Source: Rhizobium sp. BK399
GTDB taxonomy: Bacteria; Pseudomonadota; Alphaproteobacteria; Rhizobiales; Rhizobiaceae
Length of the DNA: 64,000 bases
Reading direction: 5' to 3'
NCBI RefSeq assembly: GCF_014194695.1
Contig: NZ_JACIAH010000003.1
Location: forward strand, 310,001 to 374,000
Shown piece after piece: positions 9,721 to 19,012 of this stretch; within the stretch, counting starts at the first letter, position 1; every line of letters begins with the position of its first letter. The translations under genes and the position numbers were made by a program. The notes under the pieces were generated by a model that searched no databases, was not told the DNA's origin, and saw only the letters and a program-made list of their open reading frames with translations.

Positions 9721-10098
9721 TGGCGTATTTGCGAACTTGCCACTGCCTGGGGTGCAATCGCTTTCGCGCTCAACGACATCCCTTTCCTCGGGCCGTTTGC
9801 TGCAACCGCGCTTCCGACACTGTTTGCCATTGCCCAATTCGACAACCGGCAGACGGCAGTGCTCATTTTCGCGAGCCTGAACGTCATCCAATTCATCATC
9901 GGGAGCTATCTGGAGCCGCGGCTCAGCGGTGCCTCGCTTGCAATATCCCCTTCGCCATAATGTGGGGCACATCTGGGGCTTTCATCGGCTGCCCACCCGA
10001 TCGCGTTCATTGTTTATAGCGCAGGCACGCCATCGGGAAAGTGGGTCGCAACGCTGCTGTCGGGCGGTTCCAACGCAGACATGGACCACGGACCGTGA
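9721..10098 (+). pseudogene. Remnant of an AI-2E family (PerM-like) permease, C-terminal part
   Basis: The frame starting at 9721 reads AIAFALNDIPFLGPF, then LIFASLNVIQFIIGSYLEPR, which are hallmark C-terminal motifs of AI-2E/PerM permeases, and stops at 9958-9960. The next frame supplies MWGTSGAFIG at 9960-9989. The first frame then resumes from 9994 with HPIAFIVYSAG through KWVATLLSGG to a TGA at 10096-10098. Two frameshifts and a missing N-terminal half show that this is a decayed gene. The fragment follows the RND pump by about 120 bases. No transposase or repeat was seen at its edges. Confidence 0.75.
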
Positions 10099-10398
10099 AG
10101 CTGGATCTCCGGCGTGCACAGAGATGTGTTTAAAGCCATCTAAAACAACTTGAAACGCTAAAAGCGACTTCCTCTGATGCTTGTGCATCTGACAGTTGAG
10201 AAAGGACGTCGACGGCGCTAGATTACGCTTGGGAGGAACATCGACTGCCATAGGCGGCTTTGCCGCAAGATAGGGACGAAGGCTGAAACCCAGCTTTCGC
10301 CGCGCGAAGTGCTCGCTTCAGTCGCTCGCAAACCAGTCCGCTTGCATCATTCAGACATCATCCGGCCCTCGCTCTTGGGCCCAAGAGGAGAGTTAAGA

Positions 10399-10650
10399 AT
10401 GAATCGCATAAGTGTTCTCTCACGCATCCTGTCGAGCAGTGCATACCTGGCACAGAACTTCGAGCGCGAAACGATCGCCGCGATTTCGAGCGCTGGTTTT
10501 CGATGCAAACCCGTGACGCCAACCAGCGCCTCTCACGCCTGCGCGGGCGGCTTCGCCGCTAAGCCTGGCACGATACGTTGGAATGACGGCGGCAATATGG
10601 TTGCCGGGCAAGCGGCGCCTGGCGATTCCGTCTTGCCTACGGCCAACTGA
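10399..10650 (+). CDS. Possible small protein upstream of the AraC regulator
   Basis: An 83-codon frame begins with ATG at 10399, preceded by a good AGGAGAG ribosome binding site nine bases upstream, and ends ten bases before the AraC-type gene start. The predicted product has no recognised domain, no clear membrane segment and a basic, Ala/Ser-rich composition. The well-placed ribosome binding site and the close spacing argue for a translated leader or small co-expressed protein. The lack of any conserved-looking motif argues against. The 300 bases before it (10099-10398) hold no gene I can support. Confidence 0.35.
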   Translation: MNRISVLSRILSSSAYLAQNFERETIAAISSAGFRCKPVTPTSASHACAGGFAAKPGTIRWNDGGNMVAGQAAPGDSVLPTAN

Positions 10651-10660
10651 GGGTGACGCG

Positions 10661-11800
10661 ATGACGACAGAAGACGTCATGACTCCTGCCAGCTTGCACG
10701 AACGGCAACTGAACCACATGAGCTTTGCGAGCTCGGACTACGAGGCCGTTGATGCAGAGCCGGAGGAAGGTACGCCTTCGTTTTTATCTCCTTTTGAGTT
10801 CTCGACCGAGGGGCTCTCGCGGCCGGATCAGTTTGCGGCATGGCGCAATAGCTTCGCACCTATGCTTGAGCTTTCTGATACCGATCCAATGACGGCAAAC
10901 TTTAGCGGCCGGCAGGAGCTTTGGGATCTTGGCAGTCTCGTCCTTGCCAGGATCAGCACTGACAGCCTCGCCTTTTCTAGCCTTCCAGGACATGTTCGGC
11001 GAGATCCGGTCGACCACTGGACCATGACAGTTCTGTTGTCCGGTCAAATAAGCACCAATGCGGCAAGGCACGAGTTTACCGCGGATCCGGGCGAGTTCCA
11101 GATCCATTCGCTTGGCCGTTCCTTCACCGGCGTCGTCGACAAAAGCGAGATGCTAATGCTGTTCGTGCCGCGGGATCTTTCTCTCGAAACGGCGGCCACC
11201 CTTGGCTCGGCCGAATTTTCGACACTCAGGTCAGGCATGGGACGACTGTTCTCGGACTATCTGATTGGCGTGAGTAATCGCCTGCCAACGCTGGTTCATG
11301 CCGACTTGCCTGGGCTGACCGCAGCGACACAGGCAATGATCCTTGCCTGCGTTTCGCCATCCGCAGACCATATCGAGGCCGCCGAAGGACCGATTGCCAA
11401 TGTGCTTCTCGAAAGGGCGCGGCAGCTGGTGCGAAGCCGGTTGCTCGATCCGAAGCTCGGCAGTGAACTGATACGCCGAGAGCTCGGCATTTCGCGCACG
11501 CGTCTATATAACCTGTTTGAGCCTTTCGGCGGGGTGATGCACTACATCCAGCATCGTCGATTGCTCAGCGCCTACGCCGCTTTAACCGACCCCAACGATC
11601 GAAGGCTCATATTCCAGATTGCTGAAGAGCGTGGATTCAGCGACGGGGCCGAGTTTGGCCGCGCATTCAAGCGAGCGTTCGGCCACAGCCCGAGTGAAGT
11701 CCGGAATCGAAGCGGTGGCGGCATTCCGCTTTGCCCGGACCTTGAGGATTGCGCGTCCGAGGAAAGACTTGGTGTGCTACTGAGGAGGCTACAGGGATAG
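10661..11800 (+). CDS. AraC family transcriptional regulator
   Basis: A 379-residue regulator with an N-terminal AraC-type effector domain (about residues 30-230) and a C-terminal double helix-turn-helix of the AraC/XylS type (about residues 270-370). The second HTH is recognisable from RLIFQIAEERGFSDGAEFGRAFKRAFGHSPSEVR. I chose the ATG at 10661, eight bases after GAGGGTGA; an in-frame ATG at 10583 would add 26 unlikely residues. The gene converges on gltS and is separated from it by 95 bases. It is a candidate regulator for the glutamate/AbgT operon, but that is only a proximity argument. Confidence 0.88.
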   Translation: MTTEDVMTPASLHERQLNHMSFASSDYEAVDAEPEEGTPSFLSPFEFSTEGLSRPDQFAAWRNSFAPMLELSDTDPMTANFSGRQELWDLGSLVLARISTDSLAFSSLPGHVRRDPVDHWTMTVLLSGQISTNAARHEFTADPGEFQIHSLGRSFTGVVDKSEMLMLFVPRDLSLETAATLGSAEFSTLRSGMGRLFSDYLIGVSNRLPTLVHADLPGLTAATQAMILACVSPSADHIEAAEGPIANVLLERARQLVRSRLLDPKLGSELIRRELGISRTRLYNLFEPFGGVMHYIQHRRLLSAYAALTDPNDRRLIFQIAEERGFSDGAEFGRAFKRAFGHSPSEVRNRSGGGIPLCPDLEDCASEERLGVLLRRLQG

Positions 11801-11895
11801 CTCCGGTGTGCGTGCTGACGGTCGAACACAAGGTCGTACGCATTTGTCAGAATCGGCGTCTCCGAGCGTTCTTGATGATCCGTGCTGGTAGGCCC

Positions 11896-13101
11896 TCACC
11901 GGACAAGAAAGCCAAGAGCGGCGGCGTTCGCAAGGTCGATAAAGAAAGCCGAAACGAGGGGCAGGATGATGAAGGCGATCGTTGCCGCGCCATGGATTTT
12001 GGTAACTGCGGTCATATTCGCGATCGCTGTGGGGGTCGCACCCAGCGAAATACCACAGAACCCGGCGGAAATGACCGCCGCTTCATAGTTGCGCCCCATG
12101 GCCGGAAACACCACAAAAAGTATATAGGCAATCGCAGCGATCGTCTGAATCGCCAGCACGATGACAAGCGCCAGACCGAGCCCACCTAATCCCCACAATT
12201 GCATGCTCATCAGCGACATCGCGAGAAACACGTTCAACGAGAGATCTGAGATAAGTGAGAGCGCGCGGCTGCGCGTTGGCCAAGGGAGGTTCGGTGCTAT
12301 GGAGGGGATAGTGTTCGTCATCACAATAGCGACCAGCAAGCACACAACAAAGAGCGGAAGATTGATGCCGGCGTCCAGGATGATCTCATGGAGTGTGTAT
12401 CCTATGAGGATAGCGATGTTCGTCACTAGGAGAGTGCGCAAGAGGCTGATGTAGCTGACCTCGTCATCGTGCGTGCTGGCAGCTGTTCGGGACACACCTA
12501 TCGTAAGTTCTTCGTCTTTGCTTCCGCTCAGCCGATAACGGGTGATGAGGTACTGTGCGATCGGCCCGCCGATGAGACTGGCAATCACAAGACCAAGCGT
12601 GGCGCTGGCAATGCCAACCTCCAGTGCGCTCGTAAGCCCGAAACGATTGCTGATGATCGGAGCCCATGCAATGGTGGTGCCATGACCGCCGATCAGGGAC
12701 GTCGACCCCAGTAATATCGCCATCCCTGGGGGAAGACCAAGCAGATTGCTGGCGCCGATGGCAATTGCGTTCTGGATGACCAGGAACACAAGCGTGATGG
12801 CAAGAAGGATCAGTAGTGGCTTTCCACCTGCCACCAGATCGGAAAGCCTGGCGTTAAGCCCGACGCCCGTGAAGAAGTAGAGAAGCAGCATGTCGCGTGC
12901 GGCAAGCGTAAAACTGATCTCGACGGAAAAGAATTCGTAGGCGGCAAGTGTCGCCAACGCCGCGAGAAGTCCGCCGGTGACTGCTTCCGGAATGCTCCAC
13001 CGAGCTAGCATGGGAATGAAGCGATTGAGATTGGCACCAGCAAAAAAGACGAGAATTGCGATGGTAAAGGACAAAAGTCCCGGGACCTGTATCACCGACA
13101 T
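11896..13101 (-). CDS. gltS: Sodium/glutamate symporter GltS family
   Basis: A 401-residue polytopic membrane protein of the ESS/GltS family, which imports glutamate with sodium. Hydrophobic helices run throughout, and the N-terminal segment FTIAILVFFAGANLNRFIPML, the LLYFFTGVGL motif and the re-entrant GSTSLIGGHGTTIAWAP loop are characteristic. The C-terminal half mirrors the fold with a VFLAMSLMSMQLW segment. It is the last gene of a minus-strand operon (AbgT, M20 peptidase, SLC13 permease, GltS), 84 bases after the SLC13 stop. The context fits uptake of glutamate released from a conjugate. Confidence 0.9.
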   Translation of the reverse strand: MSVIQVPGLLSFTIAILVFFAGANLNRFIPMLARWSIPEAVTGGLLAALATLAAYEFFSVEISFTLAARDMLLLYFFTGVGLNARLSDLVAGGKPLLILLAITLVFLVIQNAIAIGASNLLGLPPGMAILLGSTSLIGGHGTTIAWAPIISNRFGLTSALEVGIASATLGLVIASLIGGPIAQYLITRYRLSGSKDEELTIGVSRTAASTHDDEVSYISLLRTLLVTNIAILIGYTLHEIILDAGINLPLFVVCLLVAIVMTNTIPSIAPNLPWPTRSRALSLISDLSLNVFLAMSLMSMQLWGLGGLGLALVIVLAIQTIAAIAYILFVVFPAMGRNYEAAVISAGFCGISLGATPTAIANMTAVTKIHGAATIAFIILPLVSAFFIDLANAAALGFLVR

Positions 13102-13185
13102 GTGTCACCCTTACTGACATCCTGGCCTTGCCGCACTTGCAGTCGACTGTTGTTCCAGCGCGCCTCTGCCTGGATAACCGGCAGC

Positions 13186-15021
13186 TTAGAAGCGCCAGAT
13201 TAGAGGGACGATGAACACTGACACGACGAAAAACCAGATCAGCAACGGCAATCCCAGTTTCCAGTAGTCGTTGAAGGCATAGCCCCCCGGGCCCATCACC
13301 ATCAGGTTCGTCGGTGTTGCGATTGGCGTGAGGAAGGCGCCGGCGGCTGCAACGGCCGTGCTCATAAGGACGGGGCGCGGAGAAATGCCCATGGCGGTGG
13401 CCGCTGCGACGCCGATCGGGATGACAATCAATGCTGTTGCAGTGTTGGAGATGAGTTGCCCCATGATTGCCGTCAGAACAAACAGTCCGGCAAGCAGCGC
13501 AACCGGACCGGCGTCACCCACGAGATTCACCAGATGCTCCGCCATCAGCTTCGCCGCGCCTGTTTCTACCATTGCTGTCGAAAGCGGCATCATCGCGCCA
13601 ACGAGGATGACGGTCGTCCAGCCCACAGCCCGATAGGCTTGTTCGACGCTCATGATCCCCGAAAGGATGATTGCTCCTGCAGCAAGTAAGCCAGCCACCG
13701 CCGGCGGCACGATACCAGTGGCAAGCAGCAGAACCATCGCAATCAGGATGATAACGGCCTGACGCGCGCCGGGACCCATCGGGACCGCTTGGCGTCGGAC
13801 AAGCTCGGGCGAATTGACAACCAAAACGTCGGGATCGTTCAGGTGCACATCGAGCGCCTTCCACGTTCCCTGCAGCAGCATTGTGTCGCCTGCCTGCAGG
13901 ACGATACCGCCCGCTTCCTTGGCGGCGCTGCCAGGCGATATTCCGGCGCCGGCGCGCTGGACAGCCAGAATGATCAGATCGCCGCTCTCGGTCACCATGC
14001 CGGGAAAAACTGCTTGGCCGATGAGGCCGGAGCGTGGCGGGATGACGACCTCTGCAAGGCCTGAGTTGCGATTGAACAAGGTCTCTTCACCCTGACCGTT
14101 CGCCTTGTCGTCGCGAAGGGCCAGGTGCATGTCGGCAGCGTAGGCCGCTGCAACGTCAGGTTCACCGCGCAAGATAAAATGATCGCCCTCAGCGATGGCA
14201 GACCTGCGCAGTGGACCGGCCGTCTCGCCCTCCTGAATGGCGACGAGTTGCAATCCCGGATGGCCCGAAAGATCGAACGCGCTCGCGGCTTTGCCGACAT
14301 AGGGCGAGCTTGCACGCACTCGCATCTGGTAGATCCCGCTTGCAAGGCCGTATTGTTCTACCAGTGTCTTGGCATGGCGACTGAAATCGGCGGGCATAGT
14401 CGCGCCGTTACGCTCCGGAAGCAGCTGCTTTCCGAAGAGGATGATGATGGCCATGGTGCCTGCCAGGAGTGGGATGCCCGCAAGCGCAAATTCGAAGAAG
14501 CCGAACCCACCGACGCCTGCGTCGATGCCTGCTTCTGAAACCAGCACGTTGACCGGTGTTCCGGTCAGGGCCAGCATCGAGCCTGCATGTGCCGAAAACA
14601 CCAGCGGCATGAGCAGCTGCGACGAACTGCGCCGAAGGCGGACAGCTATGACGACCACGACCGGCAGCAGGGCTGCGACAGCGCCATTGACGCTGATCAG
14701 CGCGGTCAGGAGCGATACAAGTGCCATGGTCAGGAGGAGAAGGCGTGTCCGGCTTTCCTCGCCGGCCCCGCGGATCAGCAGTTGTCCGGCCCAAGCGGTC
14801 ACCCCGGTGACCTCGAGCCCGGAACTGACGACGAAAAGGGATGCGATGAAGATGACCGCTGGATCACCGAAACCGCCAAGGGCTTGTCCAAGCGTCAGGA
14901 CACCACTCGCCCACAAGGCAAGTGCCGTCAGCATGGCGACGAAGACGACCGGCAGCTTGTTCCAGACGAACAGTACGACGGCAACGGCGATGATAGTCGC
15001 TGTGTATGCTATTGGACTCAA
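13186..15021 (-). CDS. SLC13/DASS family permease with RCK-C domains
   Basis: An anion/dicarboxylate permease-like membrane protein of about 611 residues. N-terminal helices (from IAYTATIIAVAVVLFVW) and C-terminal helices flank two cytoplasmic TrkA-C/RCK-C domains (about residues 180-370), as in the YfbS/SAC1-like members. The GTPVNVLVSEAG and ATPTNLMVMGPG hairpins are the SLC13 substrate/sodium signature. I choose the TTG at 15021, preceded by GAGGGAG, since the frame further upstream (to ATG 15087 or 15162) would overlap or crowd the preceding gene and looks non-protein. It lies between the M20 peptidase and gltS genes. The substrate is unknown; a dicarboxylate is plausible. Confidence 0.82.
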   Translation of the reverse strand: MSPIAYTATIIAVAVVLFVWNKLPVVFVAMLTALALWASGVLTLGQALGGFGDPAVIFIASLFVVSSGLEVTGVTAWAGQLLIRGAGEESRTRLLLLTMALVSLLTALISVNGAVAALLPVVVVIAVRLRRSSSQLLMPLVFSAHAGSMLALTGTPVNVLVSEAGIDAGVGGFGFFEFALAGIPLLAGTMAIIILFGKQLLPERNGATMPADFSRHAKTLVEQYGLASGIYQMRVRASSPYVGKAASAFDLSGHPGLQLVAIQEGETAGPLRRSAIAEGDHFILRGEPDVAAAYAADMHLALRDDKANGQGEETLFNRNSGLAEVVIPPRSGLIGQAVFPGMVTESGDLIILAVQRAGAGISPGSAAKEAGGIVLQAGDTMLLQGTWKALDVHLNDPDVLVVNSPELVRRQAVPMGPGARQAVIILIAMVLLLATGIVPPAVAGLLAAGAIILSGIMSVEQAYRAVGWTTVILVGAMMPLSTAMVETGAAKLMAEHLVNLVGDAGPVALLAGLFVLTAIMGQLISNTATALIVIPIGVAAATAMGISPRPVLMSTAVAAAGAFLTPIATPTNLMVMGPGGYAFNDYWKLGLPLLIWFFVVSVFIVPLIWRF

Positions 15022-15133
15022 TCGCCCTGCTCCCTCTTGCCTGCCCGAACCGTCCAAAATCAAGCCGGCCCCAGCGCAGGCGTTCATGAGCGCCGAGCGA
15101 CTGCGGCCGACCAAATTAACCTTCCAGAACTCG

Positions 15134-16345
15134 TCAATCGTCGAGTGTCGCCATGAGTACACCCAAACGGCAGCCCTTCTCGTATTCCTTGAGGTTCACA
15201 TATTCCTTGATCGTGTGGATCTCGGCTTGCCCGGCTCCGATGGTGATGGTTGGCACACCATGCTTGTCGAGCCAGTTGGCATCCAATCCCCCGTTCGAGA
15301 AGACATACACTGGCTCGATGTCAAGCATTTGCAAGGCCTTTGTCGCGCGCTTCACGATCGGCGTGTCCTTGCCCAACTCGAATGGCGGATAGGAGGGCTT
15401 GTGGCTGAATTTCACCTCTGCCTTGTCGCCCTGATAGTCGGTCACTTCGCTCTGCGCCTTCGCGAACGCCTCCTTGTAACCGTTGGCAATCTTCGTCGCG
15501 AAAGCAGCTTCCGGGCTGCGCGCTTCGCCCTTGATGAAGGCGTAGTCGGTTACGACGTTGGTCGCATCACCTGCGGGTTTGTTGTCCTTGCCACCGAAAA
15601 TACCGACGTTGCTTGTGCCGCGACCATCCGGTTTGACCACTTTGCCGAACCAGCCGTTATGCTTTGCTTCCGCCAACGCCACGGCGCCAACCAGTGTCGC
15701 CGAAATACCCTTCTCTGGCGCAACGCCGGCATGCGACGCGCGACCTTTGATTTCGACTTCCCAGTTTTCCTGCCCGACAGCGCCGACAATGAGTTCTGAA
15801 GCCATCTGGCCATCGACATTGATGCACATTGCCGCGCCGTTGAGGTCAGCCGGGTTGAGTTCTCGTGCCCCATGCAGCCCACTCTCCTCGCGAACGGTAA
15901 ACAGTAGGGTGATTGGCGGATGAGGCAGCTTATGCTTGATCAGCGTCTCGGCAACCACGACAAGGAGTGCCACCCCGGTTCGGGCATCGCCGCCAAGTGC
16001 CGTGGTCCCGTCGGACACGATGCGGTCGCCCTCGCGCTTTGGTTTGGCGCCCGCGCAAAGCGGCACGGTGTCCAGGTGGGTGGAAAAGAGAAGGCGTGGC
16101 CCGGGCCGCGTTCCCGGGATGTCCACGATCAGATTGCCCGTCTCCGTCGGCAGCGGAATACGCTTGTTGGCGTCATCGAAGCGAATAGCCGATTCCGGGA
16201 CGCCGATCTTCTTCAAGGCGTCGCAGACGGCAAGGCCGATGTTCCTCTCAGACCCGGTGACACCCTCCACCGACAGGAAACGCATCAGATGGTCTTCAGC
16301 TGCGGCGACGTCGAGAGGAATTGAGATGTTGCTCATGATGTCCAT
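15134..16345 (-). CDS. M20 family metallopeptidase (PepT-like)
   Basis: A 403-residue zinc-dependent exopeptidase of the M20 family. Metal ligands and catalytic residues can be seen: H90 and D92 in FSTHLDTVPL, D120 in GGDARTG, and the glutamate pair in TVREESGLHGA near residues 153-154. A dimerisation domain (about 200-300) carries the RASHAGVAPEKG loop, and a late His (AEIHTIKEY) completes the site. Start choice is between MDIMSN (16345) and MSN (16336). It follows the AbgT gene by 34 bases. In E. coli, AbgT works with M20-type hydrolases to cleave p-aminobenzoyl-glutamate, so a glutamate conjugate or small peptide is a likely substrate; exact specificity is inferred. Confidence 0.87.
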   Translation of the reverse strand: MDIMSNISIPLDVAAAEDHLMRFLSVEGVTGSERNIGLAVCDALKKIGVPESAIRFDDANKRIPLPTETGNLIVDIPGTRPGPRLLFSTHLDTVPLCAGAKPKREGDRIVSDGTTALGGDARTGVALLVVVAETLIKHKLPHPPITLLFTVREESGLHGARELNPADLNGAAMCINVDGQMASELIVGAVGQENWEVEIKGRASHAGVAPEKGISATLVGAVALAEAKHNGWFGKVVKPDGRGTSNVGIFGGKDNKPAGDATNVVTDYAFIKGEARSPEAAFATKIANGYKEAFAKAQSEVTDYQGDKAEVKFSHKPSYPPFELGKDTPIVKRATKALQMLDIEPVYVFSNGGLDANWLDKHGVPTITIGAGQAEIHTIKEYVNLKEYEKGCRLGVLMATLDD

Positions 16346-16379
16346 CCGTTCGTTCGAGTATCTATTCGCTTGAGGATTG

Positions 16380-17927
16380 TCATAGGCCCCATGGCAGTCC
16401 GAGGGCCTTCCAGACCGCAAAGAGGCCGGTCCACAACACGAACATCAGCACCACATAGGGAAGCATCAGTGAGACGATCGTGCCGACACCTGCGGACTTG
16501 TCGTATTTCTGGGCAAAGCCGACGACGAGTGCGAAGTAGGCATTGAGTGGAGTGATCGCGTTCATTGGGGAATCGCCGACGCGATAGGCGGCAAGGACGG
16601 CTTCCGGTTCAACACCAAGCTTCATGAGAAGCGGGACGAAGACCGGAGCGAAGATTGCCCACTTGGCAATGGCGCCGGTTAGCAGCAGGTCGATAATCGC
16701 GACCACAACGATAAAGCCGATAAGCAGCGGCAGTGCGCCAATATTGGCTGCCTGCAACACGCCTGAAAGGCTGAGCGCCATGACGGTGCCGATGTTTGTA
16801 TAGGTAAAATAGGCGACAAACTGGCTAAGAACGAAGAACAGGAAGATTGTGCCGCCCATGTTCTTGATCGACTTCTCGATCGCCGCGATGACCTCGGCCA
16901 GCGTTTTCAACGTTCCGGCGCCGATGCCATAGGTCCATCCTGTTACCAGGAAGATCAGCATGATGAGTGCAATCAGGCCGTTCATGAAGGGTGAGTTGCC
17001 GATGAGCTCGCCGGTATCGGGATTGCGCAGAGGCGCGCCGCTCGGGATGGTCAACAGCAGGAAAACAACCAGGAGACCGATAAGGCCGTATAGTGCGAAC
17101 CGCAAGCCGCGTGATTCCTGCTCAGAAAGGGTGGCCCCTTGAGCCTGCACACCGCCTTCCGCCGCTGCCGGATCATACTCACCAAGCCTGGGCGCGATCA
17201 TGCGATCGGTTATGAACGCTATCACCACGGTCAAAAACAGCACCGAGGCAATGGAAAACCAGACGTTTGATGCAAGACCGATTGAACGCGCTGGATCAAC
17301 CAGATGCGCAGCGTCGTTGGTAAATTCAACGAGCACGGCATCGAGCGGCTTGATCAGCATGTTGACCGTGAAGGCACCAGCCACGGCGGCAAAACCAAGC
17401 GCAAGACCAGCCAACGGGTGCCGCCCGACTGCCATATAAGCCACACCGGCAAGCGGGATCAGCACCAGATAGCCGGCATCTGCCGCGATGCTTGCGAGGA
17501 TACCGACGAAAGCCAGGATATAGGTCAGCGCCCAGCTCGGCGAGACAATGACGAGCTTGCGGATCAGCGCTGTGACGAGACCGGATTCTTCGGCCACGCC
17601 GGCACCGATCATGGCAGCGATCATCAATCCGACAGCCGTAAAACTCATGAAGTTGGGAATAAGGGACGAATATAGAAAGCGAATGCCCTCGACATTCAGC
17701 AAGCTTCGGATCGATGTCGACGCTTGCTCAATCTCGTGCGTGTCGGGATTGATGCGCTCATAGCTTACGGCCGCTCCGAAAGCGCCAAGTACGGCTGACA
17801 GGACGATGACGATGCCAATCAGGATCAGGAAAATGATCACAGGATGGGGAACCATGTTTCCCACTTTTTCGACGCCGTCCAGGAACCTCTGCATCGTGGT
17901 CTTTGATGCGGTATTGGCAGTGGCCAT
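16380..17927 (-). CDS. AbgT family transporter
   Basis: A 515-residue inner-membrane transporter of the AbgT family, known for p-aminobenzoyl-glutamate uptake in E. coli and for sulfonamide efflux in some relatives. Family features include the N-terminal VEKVGNMVPHPVIIFLILIG helix, the AADAGYLVLIPLAG and KPLDAVLVEFTNDA loops, and the C-terminal VGDSPMNAITPLNAYFALV segment. The start has GGAGG eight bases upstream. It is the first gene of the operon that continues with the M20 peptidase. The coupling of importer and peptidase argues for import of a glutamyl conjugate rather than drug export. Confidence 0.92.
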   Translation of the reverse strand: MATANTASKTTMQRFLDGVEKVGNMVPHPVIIFLILIGIVIVLSAVLGAFGAAVSYERINPDTHEIEQASTSIRSLLNVEGIRFLYSSLIPNFMSFTAVGLMIAAMIGAGVAEESGLVTALIRKLVIVSPSWALTYILAFVGILASIAADAGYLVLIPLAGVAYMAVGRHPLAGLALGFAAVAGAFTVNMLIKPLDAVLVEFTNDAAHLVDPARSIGLASNVWFSIASVLFLTVVIAFITDRMIAPRLGEYDPAAAEGGVQAQGATLSEQESRGLRFALYGLIGLLVVFLLLTIPSGAPLRNPDTGELIGNSPFMNGLIALIMLIFLVTGWTYGIGAGTLKTLAEVIAAIEKSIKNMGGTIFLFFVLSQFVAYFTYTNIGTVMALSLSGVLQAANIGALPLLIGFIVVVAIIDLLLTGAIAKWAIFAPVFVPLLMKLGVEPEAVLAAYRVGDSPMNAITPLNAYFALVVGFAQKYDKSAGVGTIVSLMLPYVVLMFVLWTGLFAVWKALGLPWGL

Positions 17928-18297
17928 GTCTTGCCTCCAGTTGAACCGACGTATGTCGCACCCGATGGATGGTCAAATGAGCTTGCTAGGTGCGTTGCCT
18001 TAACAGTGGTCGGCCTGCGAAATGGCACGAATGGAGCGCTATGGATCAACCGCTTTGCACGTCGCCGGCAAGTGAACCCGTTGCTGCAACGACAAATATA
18101 ATTTTATATTTCAATGCGTTAAACGCCATGCCTGCTCATTCACCAGAGCCGTTGCAGGAGCTAAAATCAGCGCGCTCTTTCGGTGACGGGAATGCCGCAT
18201 ATCGCAAAAATCCAGCCGGCGTCAGGATGGCCCGTGTTGAGAGAACGTGTTGGCCCCCATCGCCTGCTCACGCGAATGACACCGCCCGTCTTCATCG
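17928..18297. other. Intergenic region upstream of the AbgT operon
   Basis: A 370-base stretch with no gene I can support. It carries an AT-rich palindrome at 18094-18111 (listed separately) and should contain the promoter for the AbgT operon. Short frames here show no recognisable product. Confidence 0.5.
18094..18111. promoter_or_regulatory. AT-rich perfect palindrome upstream of the AbgT operon
   Basis: AAATATAA and TTATATTT are perfect inverted repeats separated by two bases, in a G+C-rich setting. The site is 167 bases upstream of the AbgT start. It could be a regulator operator or a promoter element; the binding protein is unknown. Confidence 0.4.
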
Positions 18298-18555
18298 TTA
18301 GCGCGGGCAGGCTGCGATATAGCGCCGACCGTTGCGATCGCGAAACTCGCACTGGCCCGGACGACCGGCCACGTTTCCGATCACGGCGCCGGAGGCTCCA
18401 CCGATCGCCGCGCCGACGGCCGCACCACGCACGTCGTTCGTGACGGCACCACCAACCACCGCACCAGTGGCGGCGCCGATACCCGCACCTTGTTGCGTCG
18501 GTGTGCAGCTCGCAAGCGCCAGGCCCGCCAACGAGAAAATCAGTAACCTCTTCAT
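18298..18555 (-). CDS. Glycine-zipper lipoprotein
   Basis: An 85-residue small lipoprotein with a signal peptide and lipobox ending at C17 (LALASC). Residues 22-65 form a glycine zipper (repeats of GAxxGAxxG: GIGAATGAVVGGAV, AAIGGASGAVIG), a motif found in small rhizobial outer-membrane lipoproteins. The C-terminal tail (GQCEFRDRNGRRYIAACP) has two cysteines that could form a disulfide. It is a stand-alone gene with its own short upstream region. Function in the family is not established; envelope structure is assumed. Confidence 0.85.
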   Translation of the reverse strand: MKRLLIFSLAGLALASCTPTQQGAGIGAATGAVVGGAVTNDVRGAAVGAAIGGASGAVIGNVAGRPGQCEFRDRNGRRYIAACPR

Positions 18556-19012
18556 TAATCTCCCCTTTGCGACGTTTTACAAATCCGAAGACCGTAGGAG
18601 AAAGGCGTTGCTTGCAGTGACTATAGTGTGGCCAAGATGGCTGTGATCAGCATAGAATCCCAAAACCAAGCTCTGAGTTCAAATCTCTGGACAATGTGGC
18701 AAGGGCCGTCCGCCGGGGCGGAATGATCAGACTGTCCTCACACCCGCCTGGCAGCCCTCGATTACGGTCCACACCGCTTCACGTCGGCATGTTCATCCGC
18801 ACAGGTCCAGTCCGCCGTGATGTCATGAGTCGCCTCAACAGACGGGCAGCTTGCCCTGAAGCCCGATAAGTCGACCTGCATCAAAGAACTCACTGCCTCT
18901 CCTCGACAATTTGCCCCGATATTGCTGACAATTATGCAACCAAAACACCAATTGCTACGGTTGACTTTCCCTGCGGCATCGAGCTTCTCTTACCCGAATG
19001 GGAGTGAATTTC
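18556..19012. other. Intergenic region between divergent genes, no gene seen
   Basis: About 457 bases between the glycine-zipper lipoprotein and the GntR regulator. It should contain two divergent promoters. I see no open frame with a recognisable product and no strong repeat. Confidence 0.45.
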
